A DNA stretch of 9,872 nucleotides from Gemmatimonadota bacterium (GTDB taxonomy: Bacteria > Gemmatimonadota > Gemmatimonadetes > Longimicrobiales > Gaopeijiaceae), in the NCBI GenBank assembly GCA_018678395.1, contig JAHHMJ010000331.1, positions 1 to 9,872 of the forward strand, read 5' to 3'. The notes beneath the pieces are model-generated. The model ran no database searches. It was not told where the DNA came from and saw only the letters and a program-made list of their open reading frames with translations. The first letter of the stretch is position 1. Every line of letters starts with the position of its first letter. Below are positions 1 to 6,911 of the stretch, one piece after another. A program made the translations under genes and the position numbers.

Positions 1-470
1 ATCTGGACAGACTGCGGGAAGGAGACCGGGTCACGGCCCGCACGGGGTCGGAGGGGTTCCGTACCGACCTGCTGGCGGGGGAGCATCACTGGGTGGCCGA
101 CGAGCCGAGGCGTGTCGGAGGCGACGACACCGGGCCGACGCCGTACGACATGCTCGCGGCCGCCCTGGCCTCGTGCACGAGCATGACGCTGCAGATGTAC
201 GCCCGCCGCAAGGAGTGGCCTCTCGAGGAGGCGATCGTCCGCGTACGCCACACGCGGGTCCATGGAGAGGACTGTGCCGTGGATGGGCAGGACCCCGATC
301 ACGTCGACCACCTGAATCGAGAGGTGGAGGTGCGGGGCGATCTCACCGACGATCAGCGCGCCCGACTCATGGAGATCGCAGAGCGGTGCCCGGTGCACCG
401 GTCGATCGAGGGTGGGATCCTCGTGCGGACCGCGGCGTCACCGGTCCCCGGCGCTCCGGGGCCGACCTGA
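1..470 (+). CDS. OsmC family protein (organic hydroperoxide/osmotic stress defence), 5' partial
   Basis: The frame is open from base 3 with no ATG, GTG or TTG before the GTG at 93, and the residues before 93 already match the OsmC fold (the GFRTDLLAGEHHWVADEP stretch). The true start is therefore off the left edge and 155 residues are visible. The family uses two cysteines to reduce organic hydroperoxides in the cytoplasm. Both are present: one in the ASCTSMTL helix (codon 174-176) and one in ERCPVH (codon 387-389). The GGDDTGPTPYDML segment before the first Cys is the usual family signature. The protein could be a stand-alone OsmC of about 160 residues or the C-terminal domain of an alpha/beta-hydrolase-OsmC fusion; the window does not show which. 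The last ten or so residues, rich in Pro and Gly, lie beyond the domain. The gene ends tail to tail with the VWA gene, 36 bp away. The family call is firm; the substrate is not readable. Confidence 0.9.
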   Translation, partial: LDRLREGDRVTARTGSEGFRTDLLAGEHHWVADEPRRVGGDDTGPTPYDMLAAALASCTSMTLQMYARRKEWPLEEAIVRVRHTRVHGEDCAVDGQDPDHVDHLNREVEVRGDLTDDQRARLMEIAERCPVHRSIEGGILVRTAASPVPGAPGPT

Positions 471-506
471 GCCGGGCCCGAAGGACCGTACCTCGCCCCT
501 GCCCGG
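471..506. other. Convergent gap with GC-rich inverted repeat (possible weak terminator)
   Basis: This is the 36-bp gap between the OsmC and VWA stop codons. CCGGGC at 472-477 pairs with GCCCGG at 501-506 around a 23-base loop, and an 8-base palindrome CGGGCCCG sits at 473-480. There is no T-run on either strand, so it does not look like a standard intrinsic terminator. Such short GC pairings are common by chance in DNA of this composition. Confidence 0.2.
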
Positions 507-1799
507 TCAGCCCACCCGGCGCCGCTTCCGCTTCATGAAGTCCATCATGATGTACTGACCCAGCGTCATCGTGCTGGTGAAGTACGCCTTCCCGCGCGCG
601 ATCTCGGACACCTTCTTTACGAACTGCACCAGGTAGGGGTCGCGGGCCAGCATGAAGGTGTTGATGAGAATGCCGGCCTTCCGGCATGCCGCTACCTCCC
701 GGAAGGTGCGCCGGAGGATGTGGGCGTCCATGCCCCCCGAGTTCGTGTAGACGCGACCGTCCGGGAGCGTCACGGCCGACGGCTTTCCGTCGGTGATCAT
801 GATGATCTGCCGCATGTCCTGCTTCTGGGCCGTGAGCAGCCGTCGTGCGACCTCGAGACCCTCGGCCGTGTTGGTGTGAAAAGGCCCGACCTGGGCCTTC
901 GCCAGCTGCGACAGCGGGATCTCCTGCGCCCGATCCCCGAAGGTCACCACCTTGAGCGTGTCCCCCGGGAACTGCGTGCGGATCAGGTGCGAGAGCGCGA
1001 GTGCGACGCGCTTCGCGGGCGAAAAGCGATCCTCGCCGTAGAGCACCATCGAATGGCTGATGTCGAGCATCAGCACGGTGGCGCACGACGACCGGTACTC
1101 GGACTGGTGCACCATCAGGTCGCCGTACTCGAGGTTGAGGGGGACCTTGAGCCCCTCCCGCTCGATGGCGTTTTTCAGCGTCGCCGGGATGTCGAGGTTG
1201 AGCGTGTCGCCGAACTCGTAGGGGCGGCTGGCTGCCTCGGCCTCGATACCCGTGGCGAGATGGGGCGTGTCGTGGACCCCGATGCTGGCCTTGCCGAGCG
1301 CGCCGAGAAGGCTGCGGAGCGCGCGGTAGCCCAGGAAATCCATCCCCTTCTGGTTCAGGTTGAACTGGACCGACTCGGAGGCTTCCTTGGCGTCGTCGAT
1401 CTGACCCTGGCCGGTCACGTCCTGCGTCGGGCCCATGAAGTCCGGCTTGCCGTCCTTGAGCGAGATGTAGCCCTCCTCGACCATGCGCTCGATCAGGCGG
1501 TCGAGAAGCTCGGCGATCTGCTTCTGCACCTCGGCGTCGCCGGCTCCCTCACCGCGGAGTTCGGCGAGCATCTCGGGCGTGAGCTGTCCGCTCTTCAGGA
1601 GTGCCTCGAGGAGCGCGTGCTTGAGGGCGTCGACCGAACTCGTGTCCTCCGTCCCGGACCAGCCCCAGTACGGGTGGTAGTTCGGACCTCCCGCGAACCC
1701 GCCGTCCATCAGGAAGTCCGAGAGGAGCTCCATCAGGTTCTCGAGGTTGAGGGCGTCGATCCAGCCACCGGTGTACTTCGTGTAGGTCGTGAATCGCAT
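507..1799 (-). CDS. VWA domain-containing protein (CoxE-like), partner of MoxR-type AAA+ ATPase
   Basis: This is a 430-residue cytoplasmic protein with no signal peptide or membrane segment. The C-terminal half (about 238-425) is a von Willebrand A domain with a complete metal-ion-dependent adhesion site: D246-x-S248-x-S250 in the LDISHS motif, the Thr of HTNT (309-311), and D337 in ITDGKP. The N-terminal half is helical and starts [13 protein letters not shown], typical of VWA proteins that pair with MoxR/Mg-chelatase-like ATPases. The protein ends in a very basic tail, KRKRRR. The frame is open to 1883, but I chose the ATG at 1797-1799: the extra 28 residues are low-complexity Arg/Pro/Ser, would overlap mutY, and family similarity begins at this Met. 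A weak GGGGA lies 6 bases upstream. In known modules the VWA protein presents targets to the ATPase for metal insertion or complex remodelling; the target here is unknown. The ATPase gene is on the same strand but about 1.8 kb upstream, with mutY and a DinB-like gene between them. Confidence 0.88.
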   Translation of the reverse strand: MRFTTYTKYTGGWIDALNLENLMELLSDFLMDGGFAGGPNYHPYWGWSGTEDTSSVDALKHALLEALLKSGQLTPEMLAELRGEGAGDAEVQKQIAELLDRLIERMVEEGYISLKDGKPDFMGPTQDVTGQGQIDDAKEASESVQFNLNQKGMDFLGYRALRSLLGALGKASIGVHDTPHLATGIEAEAASRPYEFGDTLNLDIPATLKNAIEREGLKVPLNLEYGDLMVHQSEYRSSCATVLMLDISHSMVLYGEDRFSPAKRVALALSHLIRTQFPGDTLKVVTFGDRAQEIPLSQLAKAQVGPFHTNTAEGLEVARRLLTAQKQDMRQIIMITDGKPSAVTLPDGRVYTNSGGMDAHILRRTFREVAACRKAGILINTFMLARDPYLVQFVKKVSEIARGKAYFTSTMTLGQYIMMDFMKRKRRRVG

Positions 1800-1864
1800 C
1801 TGGATCCCCGCAGGTGAGGCGTTCGGTCGGGAACGGCGACGGGTGGAGGCGGTACGACGCGGCC

Positions 1865-3064
1865 ATGTCCGCACCGTCCACACCCGGTTTCGTTGAATCC
1901 CCCGAAGCCGTTCGGTCGTTCCGCCGGCGACTGCTCGGCTTCTTCGACTCGGAGGCGAGGGATCTGCCCTGGCGGCGGACGTCGGACCCGTATGCGATCT
2001 GGGTGTCCGAGATCATGGCGCAGCAGACCCGGGTGGAGACGGCCGTGCCGTACTACCGGCGGTGGCTCGAACGCTATCCCGACGTGCACGCCCTCGCGGC
2101 GGCCCCCATCGACGCGGTGCTCAAGTCGTGGGAGGGGCTCGGCTACTACTCGCGGGCTCGCAACCTGCACCGGGCCGCGCGGATCGTGGCGGAGACGCTC
2201 GGGGGGCGGGTCCCCGACACGGTCGACGGGCTCCGTGCGCTCCCCGGGATCGGCGAGTACGCTTCTGGGGCGATCGCCTCGATCGCGTTCGACCGGCCGG
2301 CCCCGGCCGTCGCCGGCCACGTGCGGCGGGTGTTCGCTCGGCTTCACGACGACCCCTCGCCTACGGGATCGGGCGTGCGGGACTGGGCGCAGCGGGTGGT
2401 CGACCCGGGCCGCCCCGGCGACTTCAACCAGGCGCTGATGGAGCTGGGCGCGACGGTCTGCACCCCTCGGCGCCCGGACTGCGGGTCGTGCCCGGTCGCC
2501 GACTTCTGTCGTGCGCGGATGGCGGGGACCGCCGAGGTGCGGCCGGCCCCGAAGGCCCGCACGAAGGTGAAGTCCGAGGTCCGGCTGGTGGCCGTGTTCA
2601 TCGACGACTCCGCCGATGAGCGCCACCTGTTGATGCGTCGCAGGCCGGACGAGGGACTGCTGGCGGGGATGTGGGAGTTCCCCTCGCGGGTCGCGGCGGC
2701 TCGTGTGGGCAAGCGGGCGACGATGGAGGCTCTGGACGATCTCGCTCGCGCCCACGGGGTCCCGGTGGGGAAGGCGTTGGCGGAACGGGCGCCACCCAGG
2801 CCGCTGGAGCCGGTGCTCCACAAGTTCTCCCACCTCCACGTCGAGTACCGGCCCTGGGTGGTGTCGACCGCCGGCCTCGACGGATCGGAGCCCGCGCAGG
2901 GCCCCGACCTCGCCGCGGGTTCGACCCGGGCGGAGCGTCCGACGCTCGTACGCTGGATCTCGGCCACCGCGGTCGAGGAGTTGGCTCTACCCGTGGCTCA
3001 GCAACGCATCGTGACGTCGGCGCTCCGGCCGTTCACGGCCGGGGCCGACCCGCGGGCCGGCTGA
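1865..3064 (+). CDS. mutY: MutY-type A/G-specific adenine DNA glycosylase with substituted catalytic Asp
   Basis: This 399-residue protein has the full MutY layout. Residues about 15-225 form the HhH-GPD glycosylase domain, with the helix-1 catalytic Glu (E49 in SEIMAQQT), GLGYYSRARNLH (91-102), and the hairpin LPGIGEY (126-132). The [4Fe-4S] loop is C199-x6-C206-x2-C209-x5-C215. The C-terminal NUDIX-like domain (about 238-390) includes GLLAGMWEFP and the FSH loop (321-323) that recognises 8-oxoguanine. MutY removes adenine mispaired with 8-oxoG. The oddity is at 149-153, VAGHV: the family has V-D-G-N-V, so the essential catalytic Asp is Ala150 (GCC, 2312-2314) and the following Asn is His152. 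The frame is otherwise clean, with no sign of decay. The ATG at 1865 is chosen; GGAGG lies 15 bases upstream (1845-1849), further than usual. A GTG at 1814 would add 17 unrelated residues. The gene is divergent from the VWA gene and convergent with the DinB-like gene. Family identity is near certain; glycosylase activity is doubtful. Confidence 0.95.
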   Translation: MSAPSTPGFVESPEAVRSFRRRLLGFFDSEARDLPWRRTSDPYAIWVSEIMAQQTRVETAVPYYRRWLERYPDVHALAAAPIDAVLKSWEGLGYYSRARNLHRAARIVAETLGGRVPDTVDGLRALPGIGEYASGAIASIAFDRPAPAVAGHVRRVFARLHDDPSPTGSGVRDWAQRVVDPGRPGDFNQALMELGATVCTPRRPDCGSCPVADFCRARMAGTAEVRPAPKARTKVKSEVRLVAVFIDDSADERHLLMRRRPDEGLLAGMWEFPSRVAAARVGKRATMEALDDLARAHGVPVGKALAERAPPRPLEPVLHKFSHLHVEYRPWVVSTAGLDGSEPAQGPDLAAGSTRAERPTLVRWISATAVEELALPVAQQRIVTSALRPFTAGADPRAG

Positions 3065-3071
3065 GGCGATC

Positions 3072-3602
3072 TCACTTCGCGCCGACGGTGCGTCGCATCT
3101 GCGCGAGGTGCCGTTCCAGGTGCCAGCGAAAGAACTCCAGTCGCTGCCACCCGTTCAGAGGCCCCGCGACGAAGTGGGGGAGCACGACGCGATCGGGCCC
3201 GACCGCTTCGATCGCTCCCGCCAGCGACTCGATGGCGTTCTGGTGCTCGCGGAGTCTGCCGGACCAGTAGCCGAGGGGCCGTCCGGCGCGTTTCGGGATC
3301 ACCGCCTCCGGCGCATCCACGCGGTCCGGAAGGTCCGCGAACACCTCGTCGATCGTGCGGTCGTCGTGGCGTGGAGGCGGGTCGATCGCTGCGGGACCGG
3401 ATGCGCCGGCCGCCTCCACCGCCCTCCACAACCCGAGGATCCCGAAGTCCTCGGCCCGCACGAGGTGTTCCACGATCTCCGCGGGGCTCCAGGCATCCGC
3501 GCCAGGGCGACGGGTGGCTTTCGCTCCTGCGGTCTCCGCGATCGAGAGGAGCTCGCTCCGTAGAGTCGCGATCCGTGCGAGCAGGGGTGAGAGCACGCTC
3601 AC
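3072..3602 (-). CDS. DinB-like (DinB_2) four-helix-bundle protein
   Basis: This 176-residue protein has the pattern of the DinB/YfiT-like metalloenzyme superfamily: a helix carrying WSPAEIVEHLVRAED with His46, and a last helix EFFRWHLERHLAQ carrying His161 and His165. These are the expected three metal-ligand His positions of the fold. Members are often thiol S-transferases or are damage- and stress-induced with no proven reaction; the substrate here cannot be read. No signal peptide or membrane segment is visible. The start is GTG at 3600-3602, 22 bases after the stop of the AAA+ ATPase gene, so the two are probably one transcript; only a weak GAAG lies just upstream. The stop is 7 bp from the mutY stop on the other strand. 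There is no homology to DinB DNA polymerase IV, which shares only the name. Confidence 0.85.
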   Translation of the reverse strand: MSVLSPLLARIATLRSELLSIAETAGAKATRRPGADAWSPAEIVEHLVRAEDFGILGLWRAVEAAGASGPAAIDPPPRHDDRTIDEVFADLPDRVDAPEAVIPKRAGRPLGYWSGRLREHQNAIESLAGAIEAVGPDRVVLPHFVAGPLNGWQRLEFFRWHLERHLAQMRRTVGAK

Positions 3603-3624
3603 GACTTCAGGCGCGGTCGGCCGG

Positions 3625-5085
3625 TCAGGTGCCGAAGGGGTCGAAGTTCGTCATGCCGGGCCCACCCCCCTCGTCGTGCGGCGGGCGCCGGTAGCCTCCT
3701 GTGGAGGTCCGCGCGACGCGACGTTCGGCGACCAGAGCTTCCAGGACCAGCTCGCAGGCGGCGGCCTTGACCCCGGGCGAGGCAGAATCCGAGGCCAGCC
3801 CGACCCCGTGGACCAGCTCCATCAGTCCCGCAACGGTCTCGAAGCCCTGGAGGCACGCTTCGGCCGACGACTCCTCTCCCACTTGCAGGGCGCTACCCTG
3901 CTCGAAGTACTCGACGATGTCCTCGACGTCCGCGCCTCCGGCGCGAGCCGCGTAGACCCCATGGGCTGCCGCGGCGATGAGCTCGCGGCCGATCTTCTCG
4001 TGACCGTGCAACTCGCCCTCGTACTCCAGCTCCATCTTGCCGGTGATGGCCGGCAGCGCCGCGTAGACGTCGACCACCCGCGGTACCGCGACCGGCTCGT
4101 CCAGGAGAAGCGCCCGGCGCTCCGCGTTCGACACCACCATTTCGAGGGTCGTGATGGGCAGGCGCTGACTGACCCCCGAACGCTGGTCGATGCGTTTGTC
4201 CTGCCGAGCGAGGAAGGCGACGCGCTCGACGACCTCGGTGACGGTCTCCGGGATCTCCACCTCGAGCCCCTCGCGACCGGTCCAGGCCTCCTGCCGGGTG
4301 ACGTCGATGCCGATGTCGAGCTCGCGCGGATAGTGGGTGCGGATCTCGGAGCCGATCCGGTCCTTGAGCGGCGTGATGATCTTGCCACGTGCCGTGTAGT
4401 CCTCGGGATTCGCGGTGAAGACCATGAGCACGTCCAGCGGGAGGCGGATCGGGTAGCCCTTCACCTGGACGTCGCCTTCCTGGAGCACGTTGAACAGGCC
4501 GACCTGGATCTTCCCCGAGAGGTCGGGCAGTTCGTTGAGCGCGAAAATGCCTCGATTGGCGCGCGGAAGCAGGCCGAAGTGGATGGTCAGCTCGTCGGCC
4601 AGGATGTGGCCGCCCCGGGCCGCCTTGATCGGGTCGACGTCGCCGATGACGTCGGCGATGGTCACGTCCGGCGTCGCCAGCTTCTCGACGTAGCGCTGCG
4701 TGCGCGGCACCCATGCGACCGGGGCGTCGTCTCCCTCTTCGCGTAGGAGCTCCTTGGCGTACTTCGAGATCGGCGCCAGCGGATCGTCGTTGACCTCGCT
4801 TCCCCTGAGAACCGGCACCTCGTCGTCCAGCAAGCCGGCGAGTTCGCGCAGGATCCGGCTCTTGGCCTGTCCGCGAAGTCCGAGGAGGATGAAGTCGTGG
4901 CGCGCGAGCAGCGCATTGACGATCTGCGGTACGACGGTGTCCTGGTAGCCCAGGACGCCGGGGAACAGTTCGTCACCCGAGCGGAGCTTCTTCAGAAGGT
5001 TGGCTCGGATTTCGTCCTTCACGGAGCGGGGGCGGTACCCCGATTCGCGAAGTTCACCGACGGTGGCGGGACGGACGGACGACAT
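3625..5085 (-). CDS. MoxR/magnesium-chelatase-like AAA+ ATPase
   Basis: This is a 486-residue cytoplasmic AAA+ protein. The P-loop is GLRGQAKS (69-76) and the Walker B strand is GIFALNEL with N184-E185. The sensor-1 strand is VFTANPEDY (Asn226), and LKDRIGSEIRTHYP contains the likely arginine finger (R243). A GHILADE stretch lies between the P-loop and Walker B, as in Mg-chelatase I subunits. The first acidic residue of Walker B is Asn rather than Asp; my recollection is that close relatives share this, so it may be typical of the subfamily. The ATG at 5083-5085 is chosen because AGGAG lies 9 bases before it and similarity starts there; the frame runs on to 5157 without support. These ATPases act with a VWA protein to remodel or metallate a target. 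The likely partner is the VWA gene at 507-1799. The gene leads a short operon with the DinB-like gene and is divergent from ETF-QO. The protein ends in a flexible Gly/Pro-rich tail. Confidence 0.9.
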   Translation of the reverse strand: MSSVRPATVGELRESGYRPRSVKDEIRANLLKKLRSGDELFPGVLGYQDTVVPQIVNALLARHDFILLGLRGQAKSRILRELAGLLDDEVPVLRGSEVNDDPLAPISKYAKELLREEGDDAPVAWVPRTQRYVEKLATPDVTIADVIGDVDPIKAARGGHILADELTIHFGLLPRANRGIFALNELPDLSGKIQVGLFNVLQEGDVQVKGYPIRLPLDVLMVFTANPEDYTARGKIITPLKDRIGSEIRTHYPRELDIGIDVTRQEAWTGREGLEVEIPETVTEVVERVAFLARQDKRIDQRSGVSQRLPITTLEMVVSNAERRALLLDEPVAVPRVVDVYAALPAITGKMELEYEGELHGHEKIGRELIAAAAHGVYAARAGGADVEDIVEYFEQGSALQVGEESSAEACLQGFETVAGLMELVHGVGLASDSASPGVKAAACELVLEALVAERRVARTSTGGYRRPPHDEGGGPGMTNFDPFGT

Positions 5086-5222
5086 GCGCGGGAGCTCCTG
5101 AACGGGACCTGTCTCGGCCCCGGATTCGGGGTATCTTGTGGGGCTGCGCACGTACACCGGGTCCCGGGACAGGGTCCTCCGGATCCGGTTTGTCCCCGGA
5201 TTCTCCGCAACGCTGGACGCAT
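5086..5222. promoter_or_regulatory. Divergent control region between AAA+ ATPase and ETF-QO genes
   Basis: These 137 bp must hold the promoters for both flanking genes. CCCCGGATTC occurs twice in the same orientation (5118-5127 and 5194-5203). The first copy is part of a 5-bp hairpin, CCCCG-GATT-CGGGG (5118-5131). Two 10-base perfect palindromes lie between the copies: GTCCCGGGAC (5161-5170) and CCGGATCCGG (5179-5188). A weak plus-strand promoter could be CTGTCT (5109-5114), 17 bases, TATCTT (5132-5137), which would give ETF-QO a leader of roughly 80 bases containing both palindromes. No promoter stands out for the minus strand. The repeats may be operators, but GC-rich DNA produces such palindromes often. 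Confidence 0.4.
5095..5099 (-). promoter_or_regulatory. Ribosome binding site fixing the AAA+ ATPase start
   Basis: Read on the minus strand this is AGGAG, 9 bases before the ATG at 5085. It supports that start over the upstream in-frame extension to 5157. Confidence 0.6.
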
Positions 5223-6899
5223 ATGGCCGACGACACGCTCAAGGGCTCCATCCGCCCCCTCGACCACCAGCCGCCGCTTCCCCTCGACACGCTGATCCTG
5301 GACGAACGACCCGACGACGAGGCCGTTCCGATGGACGTCGTCTTCGTGGGCGGTGGGCCGGCCGGCCTCGCCGGGGCGCTCGAACTCGCCCGCCTCGTCC
5401 GCGAGGACAACGAGGCCGGCGGCGGACTTGGTGACGTCGAGATCGGCGTTCTCGAGAAGGCGGCGTCGCTCGGGGAGCATTCGTTGTCGGGGTCGGTGGT
5501 CGACCCGCGCGCCTTCCGCGAGCTCTTTCCCGATCTCACGGATGCGGACTTCCCGTTCCGGCAGCCGGTGAAGGCGGAGGGCGTCTACTTCCTCCGGGAG
5601 AAGTCCTCCATCAGGCTGCCGACCCCGCCTACGATGAAGAATCACGGCAACTACGTGGCCTCGTTGTCCGAGATGGTCCGGTGGCTGGGCGACAAGGCGG
5701 AAGAAGCCGGGATCAACGTCTTCCCGGGCTTTCCGGCCGACGCGCTGCTGGTGGACGGACGTGCGGTTCAGGGCGTACGCACGACGCCCTCCGGGCTCGA
5801 TCGCGACGGGAATCCGTCCGGTCCGGACGCCATGCCGGCGATGGACATCACCGCCCGCGTGACGGTCCTCAGCGAGGGGACCCGCGGAACTCTGTCGCAG
5901 GCGTGGTACGAGTGGGAGGGTGTGAAGGGTGAGAACCCCCAGATCTACGCGCTGGGCGTGAAGGAGCTCTGGGAGACGAAGAAGCCGCTGGACCGCGTCA
6001 TCCACACCCTGGGCTGGCCGCTGCCGGGTGATGCCTTCGGTGGATCGTGGATGTATCCGCTCGAAGACAACCTCGTCTCGATCGGACTGGTCGTGGGCCT
6101 CGACTATCAGGACGCTCGCCTCGACGTCCACGAGCTGCTTCAGCGCATGAAGCTCCACCCTCTCTTCCGTCCGTATCTGGAAGGTGGCGAGATGGTGGAG
6201 TGGGGCGCCAAGACGATCCCCGAGGGTGGTTTCCACTCGCTGGCCAGCCGCCGTCACGGCGACGGTATCTGCATCGTGGGCGACTCGGCGGGCTACGTCG
6301 ACGTGCCGTCCCTGAAGGGCATCCACTACGCCATGTATTCGGGGATGTTGGCCGCTCGAGCCATCTTCCGCGCCCTGAAGGCCGACGACGTCTCGGCCGA
6401 CGGACTGAAGAGCTACACGGAGACGGTCGACCAGAGCTACATCGCGAAGGACATGAAGAAGACCCGCAACATGCGGCTCGCCTTCAAGAAGGGCTTCGTG
6501 GGCGGCGGTGTGCGGGCCGGGTTGATGAGCCTGACGGGGGGCGTCTTCCCCGGCGGGAAGATTCCGGTCGAGGAGGATGCGGCCGAAGAGAAGGTCCTGA
6601 ACGGCGCCACGCCCTTCGTCCCCGACGGGCAGCTGACCTTCAGCAAGGTCGACGCGGTCTTCAAGTCGGGGAACCAGACCCGGGACGACATCCCCAGCCA
6701 CCTGATCGTCGGTGAGGACGTCTCGGCCGCGGCGGCCGAGATGTACGTGCACCTCTGCCCTGCCGGCGTCTACGAGCGCGACGGCGACAAGCTGATCGTC
6801 AACGCTCCGAACTGCGTGGACTGCAAGGCGACGGACGTACTCGGCCCGCGGTGGACGCCGCGTGAGGGTGGCGCGGGACCGGGCTACCGGAGGATGTAG
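5223..6899 (+). CDS. Electron-transfer flavoprotein:ubiquinone oxidoreductase (ETF-QO) lacking one Fe-S ligand
   Basis: This 558-residue protein passes electrons from reduced ETF to the membrane quinone pool. The N-terminal FAD-binding motif GGGPAG is at 43-48, after a Pro/Asp-rich lead of about 40 residues. The quinone and membrane-contact region follows (GGSWMYPLEDN, EGGFHSLASRRHGDG), then IVGDSAGYVDVPSLKG, which matches the second FAD contact of the family. The C-terminal ferredoxin-like domain has CPAGVYE (C512) and NCVDCKATD (C531, C534). The family motif is C-x2-C-x2-C plus the upstream Cys. The last position is Thr537 (ACG, 6831-6833), so only three of the four [4Fe-4S] ligands are present. 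The ending EGGAGPGYRRM is otherwise normal. The ATG at 5223 is chosen because similarity starts there; a longer frame from 5136 lies in the control region. No ETF alpha or beta gene is in the window. The gene ends 12 bp from the permease stop on the other strand. Confidence 0.93.
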   Translation: MADDTLKGSIRPLDHQPPLPLDTLILDERPDDEAVPMDVVFVGGGPAGLAGALELARLVREDNEAGGGLGDVEIGVLEKAASLGEHSLSGSVVDPRAFRELFPDLTDADFPFRQPVKAEGVYFLREKSSIRLPTPPTMKNHGNYVASLSEMVRWLGDKAEEAGINVFPGFPADALLVDGRAVQGVRTTPSGLDRDGNPSGPDAMPAMDITARVTVLSEGTRGTLSQAWYEWEGVKGENPQIYALGVKELWETKKPLDRVIHTLGWPLPGDAFGGSWMYPLEDNLVSIGLVVGLDYQDARLDVHELLQRMKLHPLFRPYLEGGEMVEWGAKTIPEGGFHSLASRRHGDGICIVGDSAGYVDVPSLKGIHYAMYSGMLAARAIFRALKADDVSADGLKSYTETVDQSYIAKDMKKTRNMRLAFKKGFVGGGVRAGLMSLTGGVFPGGKIPVEEDAAEEKVLNGATPFVPDGQLTFSKVDAVFKSGNQTRDDIPSHLIVGEDVSAAAAEMYVHLCPAGVYERDGDKLIVNAPNCVDCKATDVLGPRWTPREGGAGPGYRRM

Positions 6900-6911
6900 C
6901 GAGTCCGGGGC

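Noticed and set aside
93..95. GTG at 93 as the start of the OsmC gene
   Set aside because: The frame upstream is open to the window edge and codes for conserved OsmC residues, so the start is off-window.
1800..1883. Upstream extension of the VWA gene to a start at 1883, and of mutY to a GTG at 1814
   Set aside because: The two extensions overlap each other, are Arg/Ser/Pro-rich and show no family similarity. The ATG codons at 1799 and 1865 fit the protein families.
3072..3602. DinB-like protein as DNA polymerase IV
   Set aside because: At 176 residues with a three-His four-helix pattern, it belongs to the DinB/YfiT metalloprotein family and has no polymerase motifs.
5118..5131. Hairpin CCCCG-GATT-CGGGG as a transcription terminator
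   Set aside because: The stem is only 5 bp with no T-run, and it lies between divergent promoters rather than after a gene.
5019..6752. A 577-codon open frame on the - strand opposite ETF-QO, and similar frames opposite the VWA gene (720-1817) and the ATPase (3355-4746)
   Set aside because: Composition-driven shadows of well-supported genes; no family motif, and they cross gene boundaries and control regions.
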